NCBI GenBank assembly: GCA_012845835.1
Contig: JABAKD010000024.1
Span: 9,181,103 to 9,245,102, forward strand
Direction: 5' to 3'
Length of the DNA stretch: 64,000 nucleotides
Origin: Undaria pinnatifida
Lineage: Eukaryota; Sar; Phaeophyceae; Laminariales; Alariaceae
The notes beneath the pieces are model-generated. The model was given only the letters and a program-made list of their open reading frames with translations, had not been told where the DNA came from and did no database searches. The position numbers and the translations under genes were made by a program. Positions 11,276-24,244 of this stretch are shown here, piece by piece (the stretch's first letter is position 1; each line of letters begins with the position of its first letter).

Positions 11276-11534
11276 GTACTTGGAATTGGCGTGGAAACAT
11301 GTTTGCAATTCTTGAAGAGGTTGAGGGGTTTACCTTTAGCATCTTTAGAACGGCACCCACACTTGGGAGAGGGAACGTAGTTGGATTTTTGTGTGTTTTT
11401 TTTCTGTGGTGGTGAAGGGGTGAGGAAGTTTGCGTGCGCTTTTGGGAAACAACTCCTTGGATGTAGTGTAGGAACAAGCTTGCAGCTGGGTCAAGGTTTT
11501 GCGCATTCTGGACAGGTCAGGCCCCTATGCATGA

Positions 11535-12150
11535 TATTTGCTCTCCAGGGCAGATATGTCCCATGATCTATGTCATCCAGGGCAGAGATTTCCCATTTCT
11601 ATGTCAGCAGGGCAGATATATCCCATGATCTATGTCATTCAGGGCAGAGATATCCCGTCATCTATGCCGTTAGGGGCGAACATATCCCATGATTTGCGAC
11701 ATTCAGGGCAGATATATCATATCCCACGATCTGTCATTCATGGCAAACATATCCCTGGTCTATACTGGTACGTTTGATCTGCATGGCCTGTACATAGATC
11801 GTGTTGCGGGGAGGCAGCCGTAAAGGGCAGAGATATCCCATGATCTATGTCATTCAGGGCAGACATATCCCATGATGTTTGCCGTTCAGGGCAGAGATAT
11901 TCCATTACCCATGTCATTCAGGGCAAACACGTCCCTCGTCTATACTGGTATGATCTACATGGCCTGTATATAGATCATGTTGCCAGGAGGGAGCCGTATC
12001 AGGGCAGATATATCCCATGATCTGCGCCATTTAGGGCAGAGATATCCCATGATCTGTGTCATTCAGGGCAGACATACCCCATGATCTATGCCATTTAGGG
12101 CAGAGATATCCCATGGTCTGTGTCATTCAGGGCTGACATATCTGCATGGC
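11535..12150. repeat. Minisatellite of about 31-32 bp in three blocks
   Basis: GGGCAGATATATCCCATGAT followed by CTATGTCATTCA repeats in blocks at about 11545-11765, 11822-11960 and 12000-12145. Two spacers, each with a CATGGCCTGTA-ATAGATC word and a GAGGGAGCCGT-like end, separate the blocks and are themselves repeated. Confidence 0.9.
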
Positions 12151-12154
12151 CTGT

Positions 12155-12375
12155 ACATAGATCATGTTGCCGGGAGGGAGCCCTACGATCTGCACGATCT
12201 AGCACACACTTCCTCGGTTGGATCTGTGCTACACAGATCCTGGACGGCATATTAAATCAACAAATATTGGATCGTGCTGTACAGATCCTGTACGACGTAT
12301 TTAACCGACAGATGTAATAATAGGATGTAGATGATCTAGATTTAGATTATCTAGACCGTGATCTGTCCGATGTGC
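12155..12375. repeat. GATC-rich segment duplicated at 33040
   Basis: GGTTGGATCTGTGCTACACAG, ATCCTG-A and repeated GATCTAGAT words match 33040-33290 in order. Shorter related pieces lie at 13920-14000, 14120-14200 and 56040. Confidence 0.7.
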
Positions 12376-12936
12376 GAAGGGTTTGCTTTTTGTGGCAGTG
12401 TCGTTGTATGAGGTGGACCGAAGGAAACTGCCTACTATACGCGTGATATTCGGTGATATACAATCTGAAATATCGCCGCGGGGGGGGGGGGGGGGGGGGG
12501 ATTGCGCGCGCGCATTCTTGCGGGTGACCATTGTAAGCTCCTACGTAGCAGAAAACAGAGCAGAGAGCGATATCATACAGTGGTGGTCCCCTCTACAGTG
12601 CCGGTTTCCCGGAATAGTGCCTGTGAATTCGATTGGCACAGGTGGGAACAATCAGTAGTGGCATGCCGAGTAGTGCGGGTCGCTGCTATAGTGCCGGTGT
12701 ATCCGGTTGCCGATATAGGGCCGGTTGCCGCTATAGTGCACTATAGAGGGCATACTACCGTAACTTTGCAGGAGTTGTAAACAGTGGGCGCAGCGGCGAC
12801 AAAAGGGGATATATCTGACACAGTGCGGGGCTCCCACTATTAGTCCCGGTATGCGTCAGCCCAATATACCGGCACTGTTGGGAGCAGGGTTACTGCAGAA
12901 ACTTCCAGTCGTGCAAAGTGGTTTCACCGGCACTAC

Positions 12937-13170
12937 AGAGATCAGTGGCACTATTCAACCGGTACCATAGAGAGCAGTGGCACTATTCAACCGGCACCAT
13001 CAAGAGCAGCGGCACTATTCAACCGGCACTATGTAGAGCAGTGGCATTACTCAACCGGCACTGTAGGGAGCATTGGCACTACGCAACCGGCACGATAGAG
13101 GGAAGTGGCACTTATTCAAACGGCACGATAGAGAGCAGTGGCGCTATTCAAACGGTACTAATGGGAGCGC
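12937..13170. repeat. 32-bp tandem array, about eight copies
   Basis: GAGCAGTGGCACTATTCAAC then CGGCAC(C/T)ATAGA recurs with a period of 32 (once 33) bp. Units differ mostly by substitutions. Confidence 0.9.
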
Positions 13171-13399
13171 CCCACCGTGTTTCACATGGCAAGAAGACTT
13201 GTAGGGGACGAGATCCCAGCGTTCAAGATGCCGGCCAAAATACCGGTGGGACCTTGCTTGTCTTGATGAGCGTGGTGTACCAGTCACGTCTTGCTGCTGA
13301 ATGATACAGGACACCGAATAAGGAACAAGGCTATAAGATACAGGGTACTAACAAACAGAGAAATAAGAAACTGAGTAGTCCGTAAGGCATGCCGATATG

Positions 13400-13505
13400 T
13401 ACAAGAATATAAGAAATCCGGGACCCGTCATGCGGAAGTTGGTTTAGAACGCACCCGCTCCGAACTAAGAAACCCAGCCTGGATTCGCGTTTTCTTATTC
13501 TAACG
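13400..13505 (+). mobile_element. Short MITE-like element with CCAGCCTGG end
   Basis: It runs from AAGAAATCCGGGACCCGTCA to AAGAAACCCAGCCTGGATTC, with a CGCACCCGCTCC middle. Copies or partial copies in either orientation lie near 42765, 43110, 50320, 50880 and 53020. Both ends contain AAGAAA/TTTCTT. Confidence 0.6.
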
Positions 13506-13647
13506 AGGGGTCCTGTAATGTATAAGCCGCCATGCCGATGGACCCAATCGAGCCGGTGGCGTAGCAAGCAGTGCTTGGCCGCGAAACATTGCACTTGGCA
13601 CGTAGGGATAGATCACGATCAGGTCATCTAGATGCTAAATCTATCGT

Positions 13648-13862
13648 TGTAAAGTCAAGGGCTTTCTCGGGTCATGACCCGACCCGCGGATCATGCAAGG
13701 AGTTTTTGTTCCAAAACCTCGCGGGTCGAGTGGGGTCGGTTCAGGTGTTGAAAATATGACGGGTCGGGTCGGGTCGGGTGGGGTCAGGAGGTTTTCATAT
13801 CTCGCGGGTCGGAACGGGTTTGTACCCTGCCTCGACCAGGCCCATGAAAAAGCAGCCTTGGT
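13648..13862 (+). mobile_element. GGGTC-repeat MITE, copy 1
   Basis: The left end is AAGGGCTTTCTCGGGTCATG and the right end is near CCATGAAAAAGC. The inside holds runs of CGGGTCGGGTC and the recurring AGGTTTTCATATCTCGCGGG word. It has no coding frame. Four relatives lie at 18064, 22515, 24245 and 61494. Confidence 0.75.
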
Positions 13863-13919
13863 TGTGATATATTTTGCAGGACCTGCGTAGTACAGGTCCA
13901 AATCAAGGGACATGTGCTA

Positions 13920-16900
13920 TAGATCACCCGGCTCCACAACCAGCAGCGTGATCTACGGCGTAGAGATCATAAGGACCAGGGATATACTAGTATCTGCCCC
14001 GAAAGACAGCTCATGATTTGTCGGATGTATGAGAGACGTTTGCAGCGGCTCCCCGATAGTCCCACCGTGGGCGCGGATCAAAATGAGACGATAGCTGTCG
14101 TCGCCTGGTTTCTTTGTGACGACACGTCGCGTGCTAGATCATGAAGAACGTACCGTTCCACACCAGCAACATGATCTAGGGCATGCAGATCATAAGTAGG
14201 GATCTGTTCTATGTAAAATACTGTAGTGGGTATGATAGGCCCATTGTGGGTGCGGATCAATAATAGTAATTGTCGGGTTTCTTGATGACACGGCGTGCGT
14301 ATGTTGCGGATAGATGGGAACGTAATTTTGCTTGCGCGTGGAAACCCGCTTAAAGCAAGTGAATCCGATCCGGCGCAACACATATGCGGCCCGTGGGCGG
14401 AAGACATCCAAAGGGAGGATCTTATCAATATTGATACGTTTGGATATGTTAGTAGATCGAGAGGGCTGAGGGGGGAGAGCTTATTCTGTGACCGCCAGCC
14501 AGAGCTGAAGGGTTGTAGGGATAACTCCGAAAAGCTACTCGTATTGTCGCTGCCGGTGATACCATTCTAGAGCTACGGCTGATAGCTGATGTCATTATTG
14601 TTAGCAAATCATCCATTCTTGGAGCGATTTTTCTCTAGTCTAGTGCAATAACGGCGACACAGTGTGCAGGGCACGGTAGGTATATTATTGCCAGGTATTA
14701 ATAGCGCGAGAGTTGGTAAAACAACATGCGTCAAGTATCGGTGCTGGTACCAGGTAGTGCCTGGTAATTGTCATCGGGTGATATTAGACGTGAAGCTTTG
14801 CTGGTGAACGAAACGATGAATGACTTCGTCTGAAAGGAACGGATGCTGGTTTTTACGTACATGGTACGTAGTAATCTATACCCTACCTAGTTGAATGGCG
14901 TAAAAAATGCCAGGGATAGACACGTCGACGCTTGTTCTCTACGGTCGATCCAAAAGACTCCCGATTTAACCGCGTGGCAGGCATCCGAAGGACGAGAGAC
15001 GACGAGCGAGAGTCAGTCGTGGTTGGAGTGAGTTACGGGCACCACTTTATGTTGGAAGTCAAACGAAAAAAAGTAAAACGTACCCGTACTCGTACTCCCA
15101 CATGGGTCCAGGTATTTTCTTGTTGGATAGTGGAACGGCATCTACGCTACATATATCAACGGGATGCGAAGGGAACACGGGCCATGAAATATAGTTTGGT
15201 GCGAATGACGCACAACGGCGCTACAATATCATAATGTTAATAGGCTCGCAACGACAGCAACAAGCAGCAGTCGTTTGGTCACGTTTGAGGAACGCGAGCG
15301 ACTTGCAAGCTCCTCCTGTGCTTGGCCGTACGTACCAGTTCTTGTCGAGAAACCGCGTGAAGAACAGCCATCTGTCAGACGGGATCCAGTGACCGCGAGT
15401 CGTGGCGAGCGTGAACCACGAGCGCAGAGGCGTGGGGTTAATGAAAGTTGAAGCTGAGAACGTGGTAAGTCGTTTGGAATCGCACAAATAACAACGCAGA
15501 AGTATCGTGCAGATTGCAAAGGTGATTATCGACCACGCGAGCGGTCGAACTCAACGCTGACGTATTTGAAGTATTTTATAACGAAAAAAAGCGAGAGTCA
15601 TGCTTGGTGGAAAAATGATTGAAAGAAAGGGGGACAGACGGGTATATAAAGCTGGATTTCCCTCGCAGAGATCCCAGCAGACACTGGGGATTTGGGCGAT
15701 GCGATTGATCTTCGGTAGCCAAGGCGTCCGACACGTAGTCAGCGCCTCTCCGCCCAACTGCAAGTGTTTGTTTGCTTTGACCAGCCATTCCTTGTTTCTC
15801 ACGTCATCACTTTGGAACACACCAAAGCGTAAAAAAACTTTTGAAATTGCGAATGCACCAAACTATTAATAATTGACGGCGGCGACTGCGTGACAACTTT
15901 ATTTATCTGTCACTTCGGAAATATTAGCCCCGTTCCCCAAAGTGGTGTCCTGCCGAAAAGCATGATGAGCTGAGCTACATTTTCGCCGCCGCTTGTGTCG
16001 AGTGCATCAAAACTTACAAGTGCCTTTTTTTCGCGCCATAGTAACGCCTGGGATGCGGGGAACGTAGTCCAGGTTGGCGCCAACACTCTGTGGAGTCGTG
16101 TAGTTAGTCCAGAGGAGTAGGCTTCACACCATCAACAGCTGTTGATAACGGGTTTGGCAAGGTTCACGACGCACGCCGTGGTAACGGAGAAAGCGTGGAT
16201 TGAGGGTGGGCTACGCGAAGTCAACCACGACAATAAATTCCCTCGTCTACCCGGGACCAATTAACGTGATGACAAGTAAGAGGAAGCATAGATAGGGAGA
16301 CAATATTGGCATCTGGGTGGAAACGCTGGAGAATGTCCTACGGAAGCACCCGAGTGACTTTCCTCTCCGAACCGCCCCTCGGGATTCAGTTGTGCCGTAA
16401 CTTTCACATAAACTGTAGGGCAGCACCAACGAACGGCATTCGTACTGAAGGTTGGATGGAGGCATGGATTTTTCAGACCTAGACAAAGTGATACGAGTAC
16501 GGTAAAAACAATTTGATTACTCGTGGATGATGCTAAAAAGCAGCTTTCTCAATGATGCTAAAAAGCAGCTTTCTCCTCGAAGTACTGTAGCAACTGGGTG
16601 CGCAGTCTTCCGACGTACGCGTGGTTTTCCGATGCACCGACGGTGCGGCAGCGGGGAGTCAAGGAAGAACGGAGGACCAGTTCGAGGGAAGACGCATGCT
16701 GTGGCCGGGCCGTGACAGGGGTGCCCGTGTTTTTTATCGAAGATAGCCGTGTCTACTGCTCTGCAACACCAAGCGTTCGCAGCCAACCCAATGCCGTGCA
16801 TTATCCCTGCTGCTGCCGCCATGCCATCACCCCGTAATGTATACACGGATCAGCATTGGCGCACACTTTGTTTTGCTCGGCAGATCACTCAAACCAAGCC

Positions 16901-17300
16901 AACTACTTTAAGGGGGCCCTTTCCCAGAACACGATTTTTCCTTCGCCTTTCATGATGTTACCGGCGTGCGCGTGAAACCCGTCGAATTAGCGCAAACGTT
17001 GCCATTACCCCTTTTGTGGTTTGGGAGCGAAAAACAAGTCGACTAGAACTGGCGATTACACCACCAGCCACATCAAGCGACAAAGGGCTGCCAGGCTAGG
17101 GGGTGGCGTTTTTTTATGTCAAACTCCAGTCGAAGAAGTTGCACCCCAGTAAAGCCTTGAAGTGTGCTCGCAAATTAACGTGTCGAACAAAACGCGGGAG
17201 TACTGTGAAGTTGGGCAAAGAACGAGATCGCAACCTGCTCGCGAGAAACCCGAATATATATTTTTTGCATCAGCTACTTGCATCCCGGGTGGGAAAGTGT
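13920..17300. other. No recognised gene (3.4 kb)
   Basis: Repeat fragments with GATCTAG words lie at 13.92-14.2 kb, and the ACCAGGTA 8-mer occurs near 14741. At 16.53-16.58 kb there is a short direct repeat of GATGCTAAAAAGCAGCTTTC. The remaining frames are short and match nothing I know. Confidence 0.5.
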
Positions 17301-17328
17301 TGTAAGAAGCAGTGAAGCACGATATCCT

Positions 17329-17816
17329 TCAACCAACGAACCACACTTGCGCCCTGTTGTGATTACCCTCCACAAAACGGTTGCGGAAGGCAGAATTACT
17401 GCGATAGTTGATGAGATATTCATACAAATACTTGGCGCACGATAGCTCCCTCGCCAATTGGATTGCACAGCTATCACACCAACAATTTTTACTACTACAT
17501 AACGCCTCATTCCCGGCCTCGAGAATGTCTGGCACCATCTCATCTCGCTGATTGGTCAGGAGATTTCCTGGAACATTCCTTCTGGGGCATTCTGCCAACC
17601 TCTCTGGCGGTCAATCGCACAGACACCCATGTTTCGAAATAAACGGTATTCAAAGAAACATTTAAGTCCAACATTCTGCTCCAATTCGATGGGCATCAAA
17701 TTCGACTGGCGCAAGGTGCGGTCCAAATCCATCCCCCATTTTTCGCGAAAATAATCTCCGTCCTGTAGTCCATTCGGGCAAGAGCACAATATGCCTCTAT
17801 GTATGGCAGTGCGCAA
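17329..17816 (-). pseudogene. Possible decayed coding segment, unknown family
   Basis: Two overlapping reverse-strand frames have ordinary globular composition, unlike the repeat-derived frames nearby. One runs from 17816 to 17556 (with REKWGMDLDRTLRQ and LKCFFEYRLF). The other runs from 17598 to 17329 (with RDEMVPDILEAGNEALC and FRNRFVEGNHNRAQVWF). They would continue each other after a single frameshift near 17575-17598. I do not recognise the family, and a decayed transposon protein is only one possibility. Confidence 0.3.
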
Positions 17817-18063
17817 CGATCACGTACAATTCATACTTAATTCTTCAACATTAGAGTATCAATGACAAACCCTGATGGGGGGGCAATCGTTCGTCAGGGT
17901 GCTGCACGATTCCACCTGCCTCCGCTTGTTTGGCCCTTTGCCAACTCCTAAAAGGAGCTTACTTGGAGCAAAATTCAAGATATACGCTTCAGGTTTTACT
18001 ACCAACATAACAAGTTTTCTGCCAACTCACAATCACCCGGTAACACGCTATCCATTCAAAATT

Positions 18064-18217
18064 GCAGGGCCTTTCAACGGTCAGAAGGTTCCCAAATATC
18101 TCGCGGGTCGAGTCGGGTCGGGTCAGGAGATGGTTCGGACTGCATCACGGGTCGGGTCACCCTGAACACACCCAACCCGCAAAAAGTGACCCGACTCGTG
18201 AAAAGCCCTGGAATGTT
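18064..18217 (+). mobile_element. GGGTC-repeat MITE, copy 2, best preserved ends
   Basis: The left end is CAGGGCCTTTCAACGGTC and the right end is GACCCGACTCGTGAAAAGCC followed by CTG. These are imperfect terminal inverted repeats of about 20 bp. The inside has TCTCGCGGGTCGAGTCGGGT and similar words. Confidence 0.8.
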
Positions 18218-18769
18218 TCACCTCCGCATGAACACACAAGTCAAACACGCCCCGCACCAACACCACCAACCGAGAACATCGAACGCCACGCATAACCCAC
18301 GACATACGACGCTTCACGGTGTTTGCAAGTCTGCATCCGACACGCTCTTGACGGCGTGTGAGATTTTCCGACCAACACTTTACGGTGCATGTCGAGCGCT
18401 CCCCCCCTCCCCCCCCCCCCCCCGCCTGCTCGAGCGACGCCCCTTTGTCGCAGCGAATTTTTCCCTCGGACGGATCAGCCTACGCAACAACCGCAACATC
18501 GAACCACCCTATGTGCCCGACAATCACGACCGCCATACTATACCGTACATTAATGTGTATTACTACAACACCGGTCCACGCGGCGCGCTTGGAAACGATG
18601 AAGGAAAAATTGATTTGGCAGGTTGAACGGCAGCCTCGAAATGGGTGTGAGGTGAACGGTTGCCTTCAGCTGCTCTGAATAATCTCGTGCATGCCGAAAA
18701 GGCGATGCGATTTACTGCGCAAGAATAAGAATAAGAGGCATCGGCGGGGGTAGGGTGGAGGACATGCTT

Positions 18770-18995
18770 AAGACAAGGATACAACACATACACGCGCTTG
18801 AGATGGGGATAACATACATGCACAAGCTGAGATAGAGACAACATACATGCACAAGCTGAGATAGAGACAACATGCATGCACAAGCTGAGAGAGGGACAAC
18901 ACGCATGGACACGCCGAGACAGGGGCAACATACATGGACACGCTGAAGTAAGGGTATACAGCATCTGTGGACACGCTGAAACAGGGCTAGCCACA
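18770..18995. repeat. 29-30 bp minisatellite, about seven copies
   Basis: ACATACATGCACAAGCTGAG followed by ATAGAGACA starts near 18812, 18841 and 18870 and continues with drift (CATGGACACGCTGA variants) to about 18990. Confidence 0.9.
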
Positions 18996-19521
18996 CGCAC
19001 GGCGCTGGAATAGAGTCAACACCCATCGATCACAGGTGCATGCTAAGATGGCGAGTGCACCTGTTTTTTCTGAGCCACCTACTCCTGGCTTGGGCGCTAT
19101 ACCTCGCCAAAGAATTTACGCTGACAACCATTGCACGAACCACCCGATGGGCACATCCATCACCCCCTAATTGCTATCTAACGAAGAATGTAGCTAAACA
19201 CAAAATGAAAAGGCCGGCAAGTGCCAGGATCGACATCATTGGAGGGGTGCAGTCAAATCCAGTCCGTGTTGTACAGAAGGAAAAAAAATGGTGACATGGT
19301 GCCACCGTAGAGGTGTTCCATTATTTTTCTGGGGCTCCTTCTTTTTTCTCTTGAGGAGCTCTTACGCCTCAACCCAAAAAACGGACTTTTTTGTTACAGC
19401 GGTGTACCCAATTTATGACCACCCCGTGATAAGCCAACTTAGGTGGTCTTATCTCTACCACGGTCTTATGTTTCACCTCCGCAAGAAGATAAGCAAGACA
19501 TGATCCCACACTAAGGATAAC

Positions 19522-19552
19522 CCTACTCTAACCGTAACCCTAACCCAAGTAA
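19522..19552 (+). repeat. Degenerate telomere-like TAACCC words
   Basis: TAACCCTACTCTAACCGTAA then CCCTAACCC is a short interstitial run of the TTAGGG type, similar to one at 46537-46575. Confidence 0.5.
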
Positions 19553-20284
19553 AACGAAATCCCTCCGGGCTCGATTGCAGCAATGAGATATACATCGAAC
19601 AAAGTGTTAGCGTGAACAAGCGGGTCTTCTCACATACTGTAGATGTTCCCAACACAAGCCTGAAAAGCAAATGCAGCGCAGCAACGTACACAGTATCGAA
19701 AAATCTATCCACTATGTACGCCTGGTCAATACATCTACTATGATCTTATGGGTGGTCTTAAAATGGGTACACCACTGTAACCTGAAAGTGCAACCGTTGC
19801 GATGAGGCCTAGGTGTAACAAAAAAGTAATGTTCCAAAAACAAGAATGATGGCATTCCGACCGTTTTAGGTAAAGGAGCTCCGTCTTTCGGGATGAAAAA
19901 GTTGCCCAAAAGTGGTATGCCTTACGGCCTCAATCGTGCAGGGCGCCTGAAAAAAACAAACGAAAGCGCATGGAGCTTTAGCTTATGGTACCCGGATCTC
20001 CTAGAGGACGAACGAATTGATGTCAAATTAAAAAAATAACAGGACAATAAAAAAACTGCTACCTTCATCGTAGCAGGCTTCGCTATATATGTATATACAT
20101 CTATATATGTATGTCTGAAGCCGAGCCAAGTATCGTTTGCGACTCGTCGTCAAGCGAAACTCTTGAGTAACCGTTTGGTCGCGACACACGGAACGGCTGC
20201 CGCTGCCGCCCTATTGCCGCCTGCTATAGTACAGGACGTCTAGCGACACACAGCAATACTGGCCTTGACAATCATATACTAGAT

Positions 20285-20350
20285 TCGAGTCATCCCACGG
20301 TAGGGGTTGCAGGTTTTGCGCCAAAACGCCCCTGGGCGATTGAGTTCCTC
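20285..20350 (+). repeat. Solitary relative of the 98-bp array unit
   Basis: TCATCCCACGGTAGGGGTTG, then CAGGTTTTGCGCCAAAAC, matches the second half of the units at 5873-6660. A GAGTTCCTCATGTGAGGAAC palindrome follows. Confidence 0.7.
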
Positions 20351-21339
20351 ATGTGAGGAACTGCCGGCCAATGAAGTAATTTTCACGAGTACATTTTATT
20401 TTTGGCCTGAGGCATGGAAGCTTGGTCGGGTTGTGCGAACGAATGCCTTCGAAGTCATTTCTCGGGTGAGATATTGAGTTCCTCAGGTGAGGACCTCAGG
20501 GACTTTCGGCTGCAACCCTACCGTGGGATGGCTCATTCGGTTCATGACGCAACATGCCAAGCTCAGCAAACTTGGCGCGGAAGCTCACATCACCAACACC
20601 ACCACCCTCGCACCCTCTCAATGCGTAACCGCCTACCGCCAGAACACTGCGAAGCGCAACATAGCACCATTATCGTCGCATCTCCGTATATATACGGTCC
20701 ATGGCACCCCAAAGCCCAACGACGTATATACGGATGTTCACCTAGACCTGGGACGGGTTTCTTGTCTAGGAGAGGTTGCGTTCTACGCTAATTTCAGTAC
20801 AACGGCTTCCACATTTTGTTATATTGCTGTGAGTATCAGTTCACCTTTCTTGTTAGCCTGCGTCCTATTAAGTGGCCTGTGCCGTATACGGGGAGCGCTT
20901 TAAGTAGCATGCATAAAACACCAGCTACCCATACCCACGATGAACTGAACACCCGAAAATGTGCCCTACCGTGTACGTAATGTTTTGGGTTTTCCCCCAA
21001 TTAATCGCCGGTAGACGATGAAAGCATGAGAGCGTTGAGTTAGAAAAACCAGAAGAGAACCAACGAGCATCGGCAGTGCCGAACCCTATGCGCGACGAAA
21101 ATAAGGGAAAGAACGGAGGGGAACAAGGGAAGACACCCACCACCACGGTTTGTCCAGGAGGCCACTGAGGGTAAAACCTAGCATTGATACATGTGTACGC
21201 TTAATTCGAAGACGAGCATAAATAGCATACGTACTGTCTGCTGCCAGCCACACACGGAATGTTCTATGAATATTCGGCCACGAGTTGACCTGGAAAGAAA
21301 AAAAAATGACGAGAAGAAAAAAATGAAAACAAAACTCAC

Positions 21340-22174
21340 CAGTAGCGCACGATACCGTTGACTCCGAAAATTGCCGTTCTCGAGCAATCATTGTATTCGC
21401 ATTGCGCCTTGCCACCAGCCTCATCTCCCCCATCCCGTACCCCGTGCCCACCCCCCCCTTCTCCCACCCGCGCTTTTTTACTGCCAGTACTCTTGTTGTC
21501 GTCAGCTGTCCATATGGCAAGCTCCTCGCTGTTGTCTTCCACGTTAGTGTCGAACCTGCGCCGTTTCGAACCCGTCGACATTACACGCCCATCAGGTGAG
21601 GTGTCCTTCCGCAAGCTGCTCCCGCTTTCTGCCACGGTCCACGTTCGCTGCATCGAAAACTCGCTTTCGCTCTTTGGGGAGAGTTTCACCACCTCGCCTT
21701 CTCGCCTGCCGGCCGAGGTTTCGGCACCAGCTGTGGGCTGTTCCTTCCCGCCACCTGGCAAGGTCTCACCCGTCGTCAGCTCCCGCCCGTTGTTCCTAGC
21801 CCGCAGACCCCACCCCACCCCGTGACTCTCACTGATGGCCGCTTTCTCATCGCTGCCTTTAGCGCGTTGCTCAACCTCGCCACTGCTACCTTTAGATTCT
21901 TCCTCAACTGTCTCAATCACTTCCCCCGCTTTTAGCCCCGCCGCCCTAAAATGCCTCCGCTGCTCCCGTAACTCCTTCTTAAGCCGAGCGTCTGCCTCCT
22001 TGATGTCCTTCGTCATCCACTGCGCACCTTTTTGGTTTTCGAGTGCCCCCGAAGCTTCCAGCAGCCTGCGGGACGGCGCTCGAGGCCTTCGGCCGGAGCC
22101 ACTCGCTTCTGCTGCCGCACGCGCGGATTGCCTCGCTTCCTGGAGCAATCTGATCTCAACAGAAGGAGCCATTC
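21340..22174 (-). CDS. Gene B, module exon with half an EsV-1-7 motif
   Basis: This predicted reverse-strand exon is a paralog of the gene A module exon. In order it holds PSVEIRLLQEARQ, the module (RRPRAPSRRLLE, GAQWMTKDIKE, RAAGLKAGEVIE), a 170-residue polar stretch with KRRR and KKAR basic clusters, then C-EYND-C, IFGVNGIVRY and a TG/GTGAGT donor. As in gene A, the donor splits what is probably the third Cys codon. With the acceptor CGTCAG/GA at 22175 the exon is phase 1 in, which fits the linker exon at 24989-25260. Alternatively translation starts at an ATG in good context at 22292. The frame upstream of 22292 is repeat-derived. Confidence 0.75.
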
Positions 22175-22514
22175 CTGACGTGTCTACCACGCGCGGGCCT
22201 CGTGGGCTGTGCGTGGTAGAGGCGGCCCCGGAGTCATAGTCCAATTCGAAGGACGCCGCTGGTGTTGATGAAGGGGGGCGGGGCGGATGCATGGCGACGG
22301 TAGCTTTATTTTTTCTGTTAAAAACAGCACGCGAGCAGGGTTTACCGTGTACCTGGTACTCGGTAAATCGCAAGATAACACACCCCTTTCGAAAGATTTT
22401 TGAGAGAAGGTTTTTCTCCGAAGCGAGGGAGGCACCCACAACGAAAAACGGTTGTTTCGGACACATGTTACCAATTACTAATAGCACGGTAAAAGTGTGC
22501 ACCGTTTCGTTTTT

Positions 22515-22692
22515 CAGGGTTATGCTTCGTCGTCCCGAGCCACGGGGTCTGAAAACCTTCTGACTCGACCCGACCCGGCCCGTGGCACATCAAACAAATC
22601 CCTCCTCACCCGACCCCACACGACCCGCAAGGTTTTGAAAACCTCCTGGCATATAATCGAAGGGTCGGGTCATGACGGTGAAAAGCCCTGAA
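22515..22692 (-). mobile_element. GGGTC-repeat MITE, copy 3
   Basis: It contains GACTCGACCCGACCCGGCCC and ACGACCCGCAAGGTTTTGAA and ends in GGTGAAAAGCCCTGAAG. The family terminal sequence GAAAAGCCCTG is intact at this end. The other end (TTCAGGGTTATGC) is diverged. Confidence 0.75.
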
Positions 22693-22999
22693 GTTTTTTT
22701 TTCCCGAGGATCTCTCATTTGAAGAGCTCCTAAAAATCACCCAGAAAACGTGTTTTGCGTAAGCTGACAGTGCGACCCGATGGGCCATGGCATACAAACA
22801 AAAATCACCTTTGCGAAACGAAAAATGACATTTCGGCGGTTCTGGTTCCCCGTCCCAAGGCGACTTACCGTACAACCCGCAAGATAACACACCACAGCAC
22901 ACCCCACGCGAAATTTCAGATGTGATTTTCCCTAAAACTAGGATGGCCACACACAACGAAAACGACAGGTTTTGGAAGAGTTCGTCGAGATCTGTCCAT

Positions 23000-24240
23000 A
23001 TTAAATGCGTCGCTCTGCATTTTCCCTCTCCTCTTCGCCGTGAAAATCCTTTCGGAAATTCACCGGGGGGGGTGTGGGATATTCTTGGTATTAGGGCCGT
23101 TTCTTAGAACGACTTTTTTAACCACGTTTCCCCCCCCCAAAAAAATAGCAATTGTATGAAAATTTGGATTTCCCCAAAAATAAAGTTTTCGGCCATATTT
23201 TTTTCTTTAGGGTATTATTTAATTCCCAAGTCCTTCGTTACCAAGTTTATGTTGGAAAAGTGTGTTAGCTAATAGAATTTGCTATTTCGAGCGAGGGAAA
23301 AAAGTAACTTGCCAAACAGCTGCAGATAGATGTGACAACCTTTCGTTGTTGATATTTTTGCCCCGAATCGTTAGGAACGCCCCCTGCACGTACGGTATAT
23401 ATCCCGTATCCATGACGCTAGCAATTCTTTTGGCCTAATTAGGCGTATTTTAGGTAAAAAAAAGTAGAGTATTTGGGCATTCGTTTCAAACATAAGAGCG
23501 TAATCACGGGGAAATAGGGTAGTACTTTCTTTATCATGCCCCTCACGCAGCAAAAAACAGAACTGTTAATAGTACCTGGTACCAAATTAGGGGAAACGGA
23601 CAGAAATGATGCAAGCCTACCCGCGGGGTATATATACGGGATTCTACCTTTCAAGGCTGCAAAATGGATGGTAGGTGGTACGGCTGGCAGGGAGCGTTGA
23701 GGTGCGACTACCCAAAAAAAAGTGCACTCGTACAGAGCGCAGGCGCAGCGCATTTCTAACACGTGCGACGCTGGTACATGCAGTTTCCTGGAGGCCCAGT
23801 ACCGGTACTGTTCAGAGTTTAGGTACTGCAAGCTATAACAAAGTACCAGCCCGACAACAAATATAGGTTCGATTGGAAAAACAAGGCAGGATCGATATGG
23901 CAATGAGGCCACGCGGCGTTGCTACAGTATGATAACCCTAAGCCATACGACAGTATCATAAACGTAGGAATCGTTACAAGTCGTACGACCATTCAGATAG
24001 ACCAAAAGGATTAAAAATATCCAGTGGTTGACCTGGGGGTTTTTATTTATCGTTTCCTCCGGAAGACCTCGGAGTTTCGCACATTTTCAAACATTAGTCA
24101 TATCGCCCTTATATTTAATGTCGGACTGGTGTATAGGCGTCGCCAGGAACTCACGTTGCGAGATATTTTTTCATGCCATCAACTTGTGTGCGTTGGTAGT
24201 CAGCGGCGGCCGCGGCGGCGGTGGCGGCGGCGGCGGGTGA
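23000..24240. other. No recognised gene (1.2 kb)
   Basis: This stretch is AT-rich on the left (A and T runs at 23.1-23.3 kb) and ends in a GGCGGC run (24206-24237). TACCTGGTACC lies near 23572. Frames here are short and unconserved. Confidence 0.5.
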
Positions 24241-24244
24241 ATGA

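Noticed and set aside
12937-13170. CRISPR-like 32-bp repeats
   Set aside because: Units are contiguous with no unique spacers, and the sequence is eukaryotic.
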